From: Verrucomicrobiota bacterium
GTDB taxonomy: Bacteria; Verrucomicrobiota; Verrucomicrobiia; Opitutales; Opitutaceae
Reading direction: 5' to 3'
DNA: 64,000 nucleotides
Assembly (NCBI GenBank): GCA_023399155.1
Contig: JAEWQP010000004.1
Location: forward strand, 161,325 to 225,324
Part shown: in pieces, positions 8,958-18,168 of the stretch
How positions within the stretch are numbered: the first letter of the stretch is position 1
Layout: each line of letters starts with the position of its first letter
The notes under the pieces: model-generated
Databases searched by the model: none
Told to the model about the DNA's origin: nothing
Seen by the model: only the letters and a program-made list of their open reading frames with translations
Translations under genes and position numbers: made by a program

Positions 8958-9208
8958 CAGGACCATCGAGCAGGACCACAGAGGTCACAGGGGGGCACAG
9001 AGGCCACAGAGCCGAAAAAGGCATTCATGTGTTCGAGTGACCGATCTTTCGTTCGCTCGGAATACCACGGAGCTTGGCGGAACCTGAAGAGCCACGCCTC
9101 CAGGCCTTTCCTCCGGCACCTCTTTGTGAGTCGGTCTTTCATCTCCTGTGCAAACTGCCTTTCTCCGTGACCTTGGTGTCTCCTCCGTGTCCTCTGTGAC
9201 GAAACCCA
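8958..9208. repeat. CACAGAG-type repeat mosaic, copy 2 (downstream of add)
   Basis: The same architecture as the block before add: ACCACAGAGGTCACAG and GCACAGAGGCCACAGAG at the left (8976-9012), CTCCTGTGCAAA inside, and TCTCC/CTCTGTGAC forms at the right (9163-9200). It fills the 265-bp gap between add and the pseudouridine synthase gene. Confidence 0.75.
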
Positions 9209-9221
9209 GGCTCCACGCTCG

Positions 9222-10163
9222 ATGAATTCACTTACTGTCACCGAAGGCGTACACAAGGAACGTGCCGACAAGATCCTTGCCGCCGCGCATCCCGAACTCA
9301 GCCGGGCCGCCGTGCAGCGGGCGTTTGATGACGATCGAGTGCTTGTGGACGGGAGGCCGATCTCGAAGAACCACCGCGTGTCCACCGGGGACGTGGTCGA
9401 GTATTCGTTCCCGGACGTGAAGCCGCTGGACCTCACACCGAACGCCATCACGCTCGACGTGTTGTTCGAGGACGACGACCTCATCGCGATCAACAAGCCC
9501 TCCGGCATGGTCGTGCACCCCGGCGCAGGCACCGGGGGCGACACGCTGGTGCACGCGCTGCTCGCGCACTGCGCGGGAAAGCTCAGCGGCATCGGCGGCG
9601 TGGAGCGTCCGGGCATCGTTCATCGTATCGACCGGGAAACCACGGGGGTGATCGTCGCGGCGAAGAGCGACAAGGCGCACCGGAAACTCTCGGCCTCGTT
9701 TGCCAACCGCGATCTCGAGAAGGAATACCGCACGCTCGTCGCCGGCGTGCCCGGATTGCTGAGTGGCACGATCCTCAAGCCGATCGCGCGTCACGCCGTG
9801 CATCGCCACCGCATGACCGTCGCGGTGGAAGGGGCAGGACGCGAGGCGCACACGGAATGGGAGCGCGAGCGCGCCTTCGGGCGGCTCGCGTCGCTGATCC
9901 GGTGTCGTATCCACACAGGAAGGACGCACCAGATCCGCGTCCACATGAAGGCGCTGGGTCATCCCGTGCTGGGCGACACGACCTACGGCTGGCGCAAGGA
10001 CGAGCGCATGTCCTGCACGCCGCCCCGCGTGATGCTGCACGCGGCGCGCATCGCCTTCGACCACCCGATCACCGGGGAGCGCCTGGAAGTCGAAGCGCCG
10101 CTTCCGGAGGATTTCCAGGCGGTCATCGCCGCGCTGGAGCGGGCGACGGCCGGGCCGGATTGA
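9222..10163 (+). CDS. RluD-family 23S rRNA pseudouridine synthase
   Basis: A 313-residue protein with an N-terminal S4-like RNA-binding region (about residues 10-75) and a RluA/RluD catalytic domain. The catalytic aspartate sits in the motif GIVHRIDRETTGVI, equivalent to the family HRLDxxTSG. The motif GRTHQIRVHM and the C-terminal LHAARIAFDHP stretch are also conserved. It isomerises specific uridines in rRNA; the RluD-like length and S4 domain favour large-subunit positions, but RluC-type specificity cannot be ruled out. Confidence 0.9.
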   Translation: MNSLTVTEGVHKERADKILAAAHPELSRAAVQRAFDDDRVLVDGRPISKNHRVSTGDVVEYSFPDVKPLDLTPNAITLDVLFEDDDLIAINKPSGMVVHPGAGTGGDTLVHALLAHCAGKLSGIGGVERPGIVHRIDRETTGVIVAAKSDKAHRKLSASFANRDLEKEYRTLVAGVPGLLSGTILKPIARHAVHRHRMTVAVEGAGREAHTEWERERAFGRLASLIRCRIHTGRTHQIRVHMKALGHPVLGDTTYGWRKDERMSCTPPRVMLHAARIAFDHPITGERLEVEAPLPEDFQAVIAALERATAGPD

Positions 10164-10170
10164 TCGCCCG

Positions 10171-10327
10171 TCTTCTCATTCTCGTTCTCGTTCTCTTTTT
10201 CGTTCTCTCATTTCCGGTCTCCCGCGTGTGTGATTCTCGAGGTGCGCGGCGGATGATCGGCGGGAGGGAGAGAAGGAGCACGACCAATGGGGGAGAAAGA
10301 GAACGAGAAAGAGAAAGAGTAAGAGCG
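10171..10327. repeat. CTCGTT-type repeat pair (inverted) between rluD-like and mpl
   Basis: A pyrimidine-rich block rich in TTCTCGTTCTC (10171-10223) is followed about 70 bp later by its complementary form rich in GAGAACGAGAAAGAG (10291-10325). The two arms can pair into a long imperfect hairpin. This is one of several dispersed copies of the same family in the window (see 14742, 44999, 48479, 54000). Confidence 0.8.
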
Positions 10328-10379
10328 GGGAGGCATTATCGAGTTTCCCCCGGCGCGGCGACCGACAAAGGTTTCAATC

Positions 10380-11849
10380 ATGCGGATCTACTTTCTCGGG
10401 ATTGCTGGTACGGCCATGGGCAATGCCGCCCTGCTCCTGCGTGCGGCTGGTCACGACGTTTCCGGGACCGACCAGGGGGTGTATCCGCCGATGAGCGACG
10501 TGCTCGCGCGGGCCGGCATCGCGTTCTTCGAGGGCTATGATGCGGCACGCCTCCGGGCGCACGCACCCGACCTCGTCGTGATCGGCAACGCCATGTCGCG
10601 CGGCAATCCAGAGGTCGAGTGGCTGCTCGAGTCGCGAGCGATCCCGTTTCGCTCACTCCCGGCCATCCTGCAGGAGCTCGTGCTTGCGCAGCGCCGCAAC
10701 ATCGTCGTGGCGGGCACGCACGGGAAGACGACCACGACCTCGCTCGCGGCGTTCTTGCTGCGCGCGAATGGACGCGATCCGGGATTTCTCATTGGTGGCG
10801 TGCCGCTCGATCCGCCGACGGGGACTCATCTGGGCGCGGCGACCGACCCGTTCGTGATCGAGGGGGACGAGTATGACAGCGCGTTCTTCGACAAGCGGAG
10901 CAAGTTCATCCACTACGCACCGCATGTCGCGGTGTTGAATAACCTGGAGTTCGACCACGCGGACATATTTCGCGACCTGCCGGACATCCAGCGCACTTTC
11001 TCGCACCTTCTGCGCATCGTGCCGCGCAACGGGTGTGTGGTGTGGAATGCCGACGACACCAATCTCGCCGCGCTCATGCCAGTCTCATGGACGCGCACCG
11101 TTGCGGTGAGCGCCGATCCCACCCGTGCCGATGTCGGCACGCGTTTGGATGACTTCCGCGAGGGACCGGGCGGCGCGCAGTTTCGTCTCACGTGGCAGGG
11201 ACGTCCGTGGGCGCAGATCAGCTGGTCGCTGCCGGGCCGGTTCAATGCGCGCAATGCGGCGATGGCGGCGACGGCGGCTGGTCTCGCGCTTTTCCCGGAT
11301 GATCCGACGCGACTCGATCTCTCCGCGCTCGCGCACTTCCGCGGCGTCAAGCGCCGGCAGGAGCTCCGGGTCGACCGACCGGAACTGATCGTGATCGAGG
11401 ACTTTGGCCACCATCCGACGGCGATCCGCGAAACCCTCCAATCGTTGCGTGCGCGTTTCCCCGGGCGTGCGATCACCGCGGCTTTCGAACCGCGCAGCAA
11501 CACGGCCCGCACCAACGTGCTTCAGGCGGACTTCCTTGATGCGCTGGCGGAGGCTGATCGCATCGTGCTTGGTGCGGTCAACCGCGCGGACAAGCTCGCG
11601 GCGGAACAGCGTTTCGACACCGGCGAGGTGGCCGCATCGCTGCTGGGGCGGGGCCGCGAGGCGCATGCCTGCGCCTCGGCTGCCGAGGCGTTCGAGCGGC
11701 TGCAGCAGGTCGCATCCGCCGCCAAGACTTCCGCTCCGCAGCTCGTGGTGTTCTTCAGCAACGGCTCATTCGACGGCATTATCGACCGATTTGTCCGATC
11801 GATTGACGGCCCGGGCGCCCGCGCAGGCTCCGGATCGGCGATACCGTAG
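10380..11849 (+). CDS. mpl: UDP-N-acetylmuramate:L-alanyl-gamma-D-glutamyl-meso-diaminopimelate ligase (Mpl)
   Basis: Murein-recycling ligase that joins the recovered tripeptide to UDP-MurNAc. The nucleotide-binding start IYFLGIAGTAMG (residues 3-14), the ATP P-loop GTHGKTTTT (about 112-120), the motif EGDEYDSAFFDKRSKF and GHHPTAI in the C-terminal domain are all Mpl features that separate it from MurC. The length (489) is typical, with a short Gly/Ala-rich tail. The start at 10380 gives MRIYFLGIAG, the expected N-terminus. Confidence 0.92.
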   Translation: MRIYFLGIAGTAMGNAALLLRAAGHDVSGTDQGVYPPMSDVLARAGIAFFEGYDAARLRAHAPDLVVIGNAMSRGNPEVEWLLESRAIPFRSLPAILQELVLAQRRNIVVAGTHGKTTTTSLAAFLLRANGRDPGFLIGGVPLDPPTGTHLGAATDPFVIEGDEYDSAFFDKRSKFIHYAPHVAVLNNLEFDHADIFRDLPDIQRTFSHLLRIVPRNGCVVWNADDTNLAALMPVSWTRTVAVSADPTRADVGTRLDDFREGPGGAQFRLTWQGRPWAQISWSLPGRFNARNAAMAATAAGLALFPDDPTRLDLSALAHFRGVKRRQELRVDRPELIVIEDFGHHPTAIRETLQSLRARFPGRAITAAFEPRSNTARTNVLQADFLDALAEADRIVLGAVNRADKLAAEQRFDTGEVAASLLGRGREAHACASAAEAFERLQQVASAAKTSAPQLVVFFSNGSFDGIIDRFVRSIDGPGARAGSGSAIP

Positions 11850-11912
11850 GTGTCGCGTTAGAGCGCTTTTTGAGTGCTCACCTCGGGGCAAACCAGCCAA
11901 GCTCCAGCCGAA

Positions 11913-13928
11913 ATGCCCCATCGTATCCTCGTCTCCTCCATTGGGGTGCTGGCGTTTGCCGGCGCCTCGTGCCTTGCTGCTGACAAGAACGACTTTTCGC
12001 GCCTCACCCCTGTCGCGGCGGATGAGCCGGTTCCGGTGTTCGATTTCGTGCGGCCCGCGCTCTTTCAGCGTCCGGAACCGAACGAATCGGGTACCCACCT
12101 CGCGGCGATCGTGCCCGTGACCCCGGAGAAAGCCGGCCTGGTCGTCGTGGACCTGGTCTCGCCCGATTCCAAGCCGCTGGCGATGGCCCTGCCGCGTGAA
12201 TACAAGGTGGACGACTTTCAGTGGATCACGGACGACCGGGTGCTGTTCCGGATCATGGAGGAACGACGGGTCATCTCCAACAACGTCGGTCTCGTCTCGC
12301 GCGGCCTGGCCAACTATGCCGCGATCGAGGGAGCGGGTATCGAGCTGGTCGGCGTGCCCATCGAGCGCAAGGAGCGGCCGCTGCTCATGATGCGCTGGGA
12401 CATCACCGACGGCCAGGGTCGCAAAGGACACGTCGTCGAGGTCAACACCTCCATCGACCTCTCCGCCACCGGCGATCCGGGCCTGGCGGGGTCCGACTGG
12501 AGCGCCCGGCGCCTGCGCAACGATCGGCGCATCGTCACGACGTACCCCGATCTCGGACCCGTGCTCGAGACGCGCTACCTACCAGATCGGAAGGGCGAAC
12601 TCGCCTTCGGATTCACCAGCGACGGCGGCGTGGACAGACTGAGCGTCCTTGAGAAGGGCGCCTGGAAGGGATCGCCGGTCAACCTCGACGACATCGAGGT
12701 CGTTTCCTACGGCGATCGGCCGGGCGAAGTGATCGTGCTGGGGCCGCGCCGCGAGGGAAAGCCGCGCGCGCTGCAGTTCATGGACGCCCCGAGCGGAACG
12801 CTGGGCGATGTGATCTTTGAGGACCCGGGGTATGACTTCAACGGCCGGATCGTGCGCGATCCGCGTACCCGCGCCATCCTCGGCCTCTGGCTCGACCGCG
12901 CCACCCCGGCCAGCGTGTGGTTCTCGGAGCAGTATCAGTCGGTGCAGAAGTTCCTCGAGGGAAATTTCCCAAACAAGGTCGTGCGTGCCTGGCCTGCGGA
13001 TACATCCGGCAACCTGATTTTCCTGCAGGTCTTCTCCGACCGGCAGCCCGCGATCTACTATCTGGCCAACCTCGAGAAGAAGACCCTCGCGCTGATCAAG
13101 AACTCGGCTCCGTGGATCGATCCTGACCGGATGCGGGCGACGAGCATGATGAAGTTCAGGACCGCGGATGGCGCCCGCCTCGACGCCTATGTCACCCTGC
13201 CGGCGGGCGCTTCGAAGGAGAAGCCGGTTCCGATGGTCGTGCTGCCGCGCTCTTCGGTGTCGGGGCGCGACACCTGGGGCTTCAACCCGACCGTGCAACT
13301 CCTGGCGAGCCGCGGTTTCGCGGTGTTGCAGCCCAACTTCCGGGGCTCGGCCGGCAGCATGTGGATGTTTCCGAACGCCGACCAGTGGGCCTACCGCAAG
13401 ATGCACGAGGACGTGTCGGCGGCGACGCGCGCGGTGCTGAAGACCGGTATCATCGATCCGGCACGCATCGCCATCGTTGGCTGGAATTTTGGCGGCACCC
13501 TGGCCGCGTCGGGCGCGGCATTTGATCCCGGGCTGTATCGCTGCGCGGTGGCGGTGTCCGGTACCTACGATTGGGCCGACTGGGTCCAGGAACAGTGGGT
13601 GCGGCGTCTCGACGATCCCGAATACGGCACGCTGGTGCGCTGGCTGGGTTCACCCAAGGAGAAGGTGGAGGTCTACCAGTCGATTTCGCCGGTCCAGCAT
13701 GCCGCGCAGGCGCGGATTCCCGTGTTCGTCGCCTATGACAAGGACGAGCCCCCCGCGGTCGTGAGCCAATCGAAACGGCTCATCGACGCGCTGAAAAAGG
13801 CCGGCGTGGAGGTGGAGGTGATGTCGGACAGCGGTGCGGCGGAACGCTGGGGGTGGTTTGACCAGAGGGTCGAGTTGCACAGTCGCATCGTCGCATTCCT
13901 GCAAAAGCATCTCGCGCCGGGAAACTGA
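11913..13928 (+). CDS. Prolyl-oligopeptidase (S9) family protein with substituted catalytic residues
   Basis: A 671-residue exported protein. A signal peptide covers about the first 20 residues (hydrophobic ILVSSIGVLAFAGASCLA). The middle resembles the beta-propeller of S9 peptidases, and residues from about 420 form the alpha/beta-hydrolase domain. The nucleophile motif, normally GWSxGG, reads GWNFGG with Asn at residue 525. The usual GHG-type histidine region near the C-terminus reads DSGAAERWGW, so the histidine also appears missing, while an Asp in AYDKDEPP remains. It is probably a non-catalytic member, for example a binding protein. The ATG at 11913 is preferred over a start 13 codons upstream because it opens directly into the signal peptide. 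Confidence 0.8.
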   Translation: MPHRILVSSIGVLAFAGASCLAADKNDFSRLTPVAADEPVPVFDFVRPALFQRPEPNESGTHLAAIVPVTPEKAGLVVVDLVSPDSKPLAMALPREYKVDDFQWITDDRVLFRIMEERRVISNNVGLVSRGLANYAAIEGAGIELVGVPIERKERPLLMMRWDITDGQGRKGHVVEVNTSIDLSATGDPGLAGSDWSARRLRNDRRIVTTYPDLGPVLETRYLPDRKGELAFGFTSDGGVDRLSVLEKGAWKGSPVNLDDIEVVSYGDRPGEVIVLGPRREGKPRALQFMDAPSGTLGDVIFEDPGYDFNGRIVRDPRTRAILGLWLDRATPASVWFSEQYQSVQKFLEGNFPNKVVRAWPADTSGNLIFLQVFSDRQPAIYYLANLEKKTLALIKNSAPWIDPDRMRATSMMKFRTADGARLDAYVTLPAGASKEKPVPMVVLPRSSVSGRDTWGFNPTVQLLASRGFAVLQPNFRGSAGSMWMFPNADQWAYRKMHEDVSAATRAVLKTGIIDPARIAIVGWNFGGTLAASGAAFDPGLYRCAVAVSGTYDWADWVQEQWVRRLDDPEYGTLVRWLGSPKEKVEVYQSISPVQHAAQARIPVFVAYDKDEPPAVVSQSKRLIDALKKAGVEVEVMSDSGAAERWGWFDQRVELHSRIVAFLQKHLAPGN

Positions 13929-14043
13929 TCGGTTTTCGGCCGATCGCCGCCTTCCGGTGCGGACACGTTCGCCCCGGCTGAAACGTTCGAGTGGGAGCGG
14001 TCTTGATTGTGCGTGCTGACGCGACAATCCTTGCCCGATCGCC

Positions 14044-14730
14044 ATGAACCCTGCGGGCGTCACAACCACAACAGTCGCGGCACCGAGCGGACGGATTCGC
14101 GTCCTGCTGGTGGAGGATCATCCCATGGTCCGCCAGGGCATGCGCGCGCTCCTCGCCGGCACCCCGGACCTGGAACTTTGTGGCGAGGCCACCACGCCCG
14201 AGGAGGCGGTGCAAGCCGTGCACGAACTCCAGCCCGGTGTCGTTTGCCTGGATCTCATGCTCGGGGGAGTGGATGCGTTCGATGTGATTCGTCGCATTCG
14301 CGACGAGAATCCGCAGGTGCGCGTCCTCGTACTCTCGGTGCGTGATGAGCAGGCGTATGCCGAGCGCTGCCTGCAGGCGGGCGCGCTCGGGTATGCCATG
14401 AAGACGGAGCCGAACGAAACGCTCCTCACGGGCCTGCGCCGGGTGGCTCGCGGTGAGCTTCACCTGAGCGCCCGGGCGGCCATGACCGTGCTCAACCGCG
14501 TGCAGCGCCCGACAGGCGATCGCGTCGGCATCGCCTCGCTCTCGGACCGCGAGTTCCAGGTCTTCCAGTTCATCGGCCTCGGGCACTCCACCCGTCAGAT
14601 CGCGGAGCGCCTCGGGATCGGTATCAAAACGGTCGAGACACACCGGGAAAACATCAAGAACAAGCTCGGCCTCGAACATGCCCCCGCCCTGGTCCGTGAA
14701 GCGACGATGTGGGTCCAGCGCTGCACCTGA
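14044..14730 (+). CDS. NarL/LuxR-type response regulator
   Basis: A 228-residue regulator. The receiver domain (about residues 18-135) has the acidic pair ED at 24-25, phosphoacceptor D70 in VVCLDLML and the conserved lysine in GYAMKTEP. The LuxR-type helix-turn-helix is at the C-terminus (LSDREFQVFQFIGLGHSTRQ onward, recognition helix around IKTVETH). No cognate kinase is directly adjacent. The two hybrid kinases starting 543 bp downstream on the same strand both end in Hpt domains and are plausible phosphodonors, but this is inference. Confidence 0.88.
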   Translation: MNPAGVTTTTVAAPSGRIRVLLVEDHPMVRQGMRALLAGTPDLELCGEATTPEEAVQAVHELQPGVVCLDLMLGGVDAFDVIRRIRDENPQVRVLVLSVRDEQAYAERCLQAGALGYAMKTEPNETLLTGLRRVARGELHLSARAAMTVLNRVQRPTGDRVGIASLSDREFQVFQFIGLGHSTRQIAERLGIGIKTVETHRENIKNKLGLEHAPALVREATMWVQRCT

Positions 14731-14741
14731 CCTGCGCTGCC

Positions 14742-14780
14742 ATCTTTCTCGTGCTCGTATTCGTTCTCTTTCTCTCCTCG
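14742..14780 (+). repeat. CTCGTT-type repeat, single arm
   Basis: Pyrimidine-rich sequence with TTTCTCGTGCTCG and TTCGTTCTCTTTCTCTC. It is the same family as the blocks near 10171 and 44999 and follows the response-regulator stop codon by 11 bases. No complementary arm was found in the following 150 bp. Confidence 0.7.
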
Positions 14781-15030
14781 CGGAACCTTGCGACCCGGTT
14801 TCCGCCCGGTGGGATCCACACCTGACCTGCGACGGGACCTAACCCGTTCCAGCTCCAAGGTGTCCGAACCCACAGCGCACGCCCGCCGGAATCGGCAAAC
14901 GCGACGGCGGATGAGCGCTTCACCCGCGGTTTGCGGGCTCATCCGTTGACGCTGTCACGGCGGATCTGCACCATGGGGGCAGGCTGTTCCCGCTCCCGGA
15001 CGGATGAACCTAAACCAGTCATGAACTTCG

Positions 15031-15165
15031 CGGCGCGATGTCTCATAGGTAGCGCGGGTTTTCCGAACCCGCCGCGAGTGGGACTCGGTCTGCTCGGCGC
15101 GCTCGGTTCCGAGGCCGCACCTGCGGCCGACAAAACCGGTCGCGCGCGAACCGGACCGGAGCGTT
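15031..15165 (+). repeat. Dispersed repeat element, copy B (plus orientation)
   Basis: About 135 bp that is similar (roughly 80% by eye) to the reverse complement of the 200-bp element at 44018-44217. Shared landmarks are GTAGCGCGGGTT, AACCCGCCGCGAGTG, TCGGCGCGCTCGGTTC, CCTGCGGCCGAC and GCGAACCGGACC. It lacks the terminal inverted repeats seen in the other copy. It lies in the 543-bp gap before the first hybrid kinase; the rest of that gap has a CTCGTT-type block and no visible gene. Confidence 0.75.
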
Positions 15166-15273
15166 CGCCGACACCCCAAGAGGTGAGGCCGCGAGATTTC
15201 CGAGTTGTGCGACATCACTCGGGCCCCTCGGGAGCCCCCGCTGCGATCTCAGTGTCCAACTTCGGAGCTTAGG

Positions 15274-18102
15274 ATGAACCCCGCCACGCTCCAAGCCGCG
15301 CGCCTGCTTGACGCCGATTTTCTCTATTTCCTGGCTTCGGCCGGCTGGGGGGTGAACGTCGGTCTCGCCCTCTTTTTTCTGGTTCCTCGCGATCGTTCCG
15401 CGGCGAATCTCGCGGATCGCGGGTTCTGGTTGACGGTCGCAGCGGCGTTTCTCTCCACCGCGCTCGTCTGCGTAGCCAGGCTTTTTGGCTATTTCGGGGG
15501 ATTGTTCCAAACGACGGCGTGGCTGCACGGGGTCGCACATGCCGGCCTGGCGGCAGCGGTCTGGCTGAGCCTGGCCGTCCTGCCGCAGGCGAGCGGATGG
15601 CACACGCGTCGCGCCTGGGTGCTGGGCGCGGCGGCGATCGGTGCCGCGGCCGTGAGCCTGGGCGTTGCGCTGCCGGGTGTTCTTCCCGCGTGGGCGCCAG
15701 GCGCGTGGGCCGGTGTGGGCAGTCTGGTGCTGCTTGGCACCACGTGGCGCATGCGCAGGCTCCCCGAGCGGGGCGGAGCCTCGGCCGCAGCCTGCGCGGC
15801 CTTGGGCGCCATGCTCGTGGGACTGGGGATCGCGTTCAGCTTCCGAGGGTCCGTGCCGCTCGCCTGGAATCATACCGGGCCGGTCGCGGAACCGTCCGAT
15901 CCGATCCTGGCGTGGCACGGCGCAGTGATGGCGCTGGCGGCGCTGCTCGCGTTTGGCGTGATCTGGCGCAGGTATCTCGAGACACGTACGCTTCTGGCCA
16001 TCCGGGAGCGGCGGGGCTTGTTCGGCCTCCGACCGGTGGCGATGCTGCCGGTGCTCGAGGCCGCGGTGCTCGCGTGCGGAAGCAGCTGGTTCATCTTCTC
16101 GAGTCAACAGGCGGAGGACTACGCGGCGCGACGCTTGCGCGCCGAGGTGGCGACGATCGTGCAGACGTTGGGCGAACGACCGGACCCCGAACCGCAGGTC
16201 ATGCGGCGCCACCTCGAGCGCATCGTGCGCGGGTCCGGCGGCTTCCTGGCGGCCGCCGCCTGGACCGAGACGGGCTCCGGCGACGTCGTCCTGCAGGCCG
16301 CGGTGACGCGGGAAGGCACGCCGGCCCCCTTCGACGCGGCGGCGCTGCTCCCGTCGCGCGAGGCGCTCGCTGAGGTGCGCCATGACGGTGGCCTGCGCTG
16401 GGTGCATGGTGCGACGGCGTTTGAACAGGCCGTCGTCTACGCCCCGGTTGGGTCGCAGGGCCGGCGGCGGTGGCACCTCAGCCTCGCCGTCGACGGCCGC
16501 GATCTTGCCGGGCTGGTCGCCGCACACCGGTTGCAGGCGCTCGCGATCTTCGGCCTCGGGGTCGTGGTCGTCGCGGTGGCCGTAGCCTACACGATTCGCA
16601 GCCTGAACGAGGCAGAGCTCCGTCTTCTCAAGGAAGGCGCGGAGGCCGAGAACAACGCCCGCAATGCGTTCCTCGCGATGATTTCCCACGAGATCCGCAC
16701 ACCGCTGCAGAGCGTCCTCGGGTATGCGGAACTCGCCGAGAGCACGGGTCTGCCGGACTCGGCCGCGCGCCACGTTCGTGCCATCCGCACCCAGGGCGCC
16801 ATCCTGCTCCGGATCGTGCAGGACATCCTCGATTTCAGCGCCATGCGCGGCGGCGCGCTCACGCTCAATCCCGAGGTCGTGTCACTGCGCGAACTTCTCG
16901 ACGACGTGCAACGCGGCATGACGGCGCGCGCGCAGGCCAAGGGCATCGTGTTTTCCACCGAGATCGAGGACAGCGTGCCGCCCTGGGTGACGGTCGACCG
17001 CGTGCGACTCACGCAGGTCCTGCTCAACCTCGCTGTCAATGCGGTGAAGTTCACGGACCGCGGCGGCGTCCGCATCGCCGTTGGCTGCAACGGGGTGTCC
17101 GATGACTGCGCCGCGATCGAAATCCTCGTCTCCGACACCGGACCCGGCATCAGCGCCGTCCAGATGCGCCGGCTTTTTGAGCCGTTTCGCAAGATGCGCG
17201 ACGACGACACGCCGGGCGGCGGCGGCGTGGGTCTGGGTCTGGCGATCTGCCGGCAGATCATCGAGCTGCTCAAGGGCACGATCGCGGTCGAGAGCAGCGA
17301 CGGCGAGGGCACGGCATTCCGGCTCAGGCTGAGCCTGCCGGTCGCGTCGGTGCCGAAGTCGCTCGCGGACACGATGGATCCCGCCACGGTCCCGGCGCAG
17401 GTCCCGTCGCTCGCCGGACTGTCTGTGCTGCTCATCGACGACAATCCGTATGTGCGCGAGCTGCTGCGCGATTTCCTTCGCAAGCTCGGCGCGGAGGTCA
17501 CCGCGCGGGCCGATGGCACTTCCGGGCTCGCCGCATGCGCGCAAGCGGCCCACGACATCATCCTGCTCGACCTGCGCCTGCCCGACTTCGCGGGCGCGGA
17601 CCTTGCCGGCCGACTTCGGGCGCTGGCGCGTTCGCCCACCGATCCATGGATCGTCGCGATCTCCGCGGGCGTTTCCGATGCCGAGATCCAGGCCACGCTG
17701 GAACGGGGAGTAAACGATTTCATGCTCAAGCCTGTTTCCATGGCGGGCTTGGCGGAGACGATCCGCATGAGCCCCGCGGCGGCGAAAATACCCCCCGAGG
17801 CGGGCACCGTGGCTGCGTCGACCCGCGGTGCGACGGCCGACCAGCGCGCGGCATTCTTCGCCGAACTCGAGCCGATGTTCGACCGCCTCGAACAATCGTG
17901 CCTGGAGGAGCAGGGCCCGAGGCTCGGAGCCGAGGCGCATTATCTGGCCAACGGCTGCATGGTGACGGGATTCGAGGAGGGGCTCGCGGTCTGTCGGGAG
18001 ATCGAGCAGCTCGCGGAGGCGGGAGCCTTCGAAGCGGCGCGCCGGCGGATTGCGGCCCTGCGCAACCGCTTCGCCGGGGGAGCGGCCGCACGCGGGACTT
18101 GA
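15274..18102 (+). CDS. Hybrid sensor histidine kinase 1 (7TM-like sensor, HisKA, HATPase, REC, Hpt)
   Basis: A 942-residue membrane phosphorelay kinase. The N-terminal half has about six to seven hydrophobic segments (residues 1-270), another near 275-290, a probable extracytoplasmic domain (about 290-415), then a last membrane segment near 420-440. The HisKA box has His472 in AMISHEIRTPLQ, the ATPase has GVGLGLAICRQ, the receiver has Asp766 in LLDLRLPDF, and the C-terminal Hpt has His889 in AHYLANG. The Hpt motif usually reads AHxLKG; here Ala replaces the Lys. The ATG at 15274 has GGAG just upstream. It is a tandem paralogue of the next gene. Confidence 0.88.
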   Translation: MNPATLQAARLLDADFLYFLASAGWGVNVGLALFFLVPRDRSAANLADRGFWLTVAAAFLSTALVCVARLFGYFGGLFQTTAWLHGVAHAGLAAAVWLSLAVLPQASGWHTRRAWVLGAAAIGAAAVSLGVALPGVLPAWAPGAWAGVGSLVLLGTTWRMRRLPERGGASAAACAALGAMLVGLGIAFSFRGSVPLAWNHTGPVAEPSDPILAWHGAVMALAALLAFGVIWRRYLETRTLLAIRERRGLFGLRPVAMLPVLEAAVLACGSSWFIFSSQQAEDYAARRLRAEVATIVQTLGERPDPEPQVMRRHLERIVRGSGGFLAAAAWTETGSGDVVLQAAVTREGTPAPFDAAALLPSREALAEVRHDGGLRWVHGATAFEQAVVYAPVGSQGRRRWHLSLAVDGRDLAGLVAAHRLQALAIFGLGVVVVAVAVAYTIRSLNEAELRLLKEGAEAENNARNAFLAMISHEIRTPLQSVLGYAELAESTGLPDSAARHVRAIRTQGAILLRIVQDILDFSAMRGGALTLNPEVVSLRELLDDVQRGMTARAQAKGIVFSTEIEDSVPPWVTVDRVRLTQVLLNLAVNAVKFTDRGGVRIAVGCNGVSDDCAAIEILVSDTGPGISAVQMRRLFEPFRKMRDDDTPGGGGVGLGLAICRQIIELLKGTIAVESSDGEGTAFRLRLSLPVASVPKSLADTMDPATVPAQVPSLAGLSVLLIDDNPYVRELLRDFLRKLGAEVTARADGTSGLAACAQAAHDIILLDLRLPDFAGADLAGRLRALARSPTDPWIVAISAGVSDAEIQATLERGVNDFMLKPVSMAGLAETIRMSPAAAKIPPEAGTVAASTRGATADQRAAFFAELEPMFDRLEQSCLEEQGPRLGAEAHYLANGCMVTGFEEGLAVCREIEQLAEAGAFEAARRRIAALRNRFAGGAAARGT

Positions 18103-18168
18103 ACCAGCGTCGGTTTCCAGCCGTAGTGTCGGTTCGCGGTTTCCACCGCCGACTTTCTCTTTTCCGGA

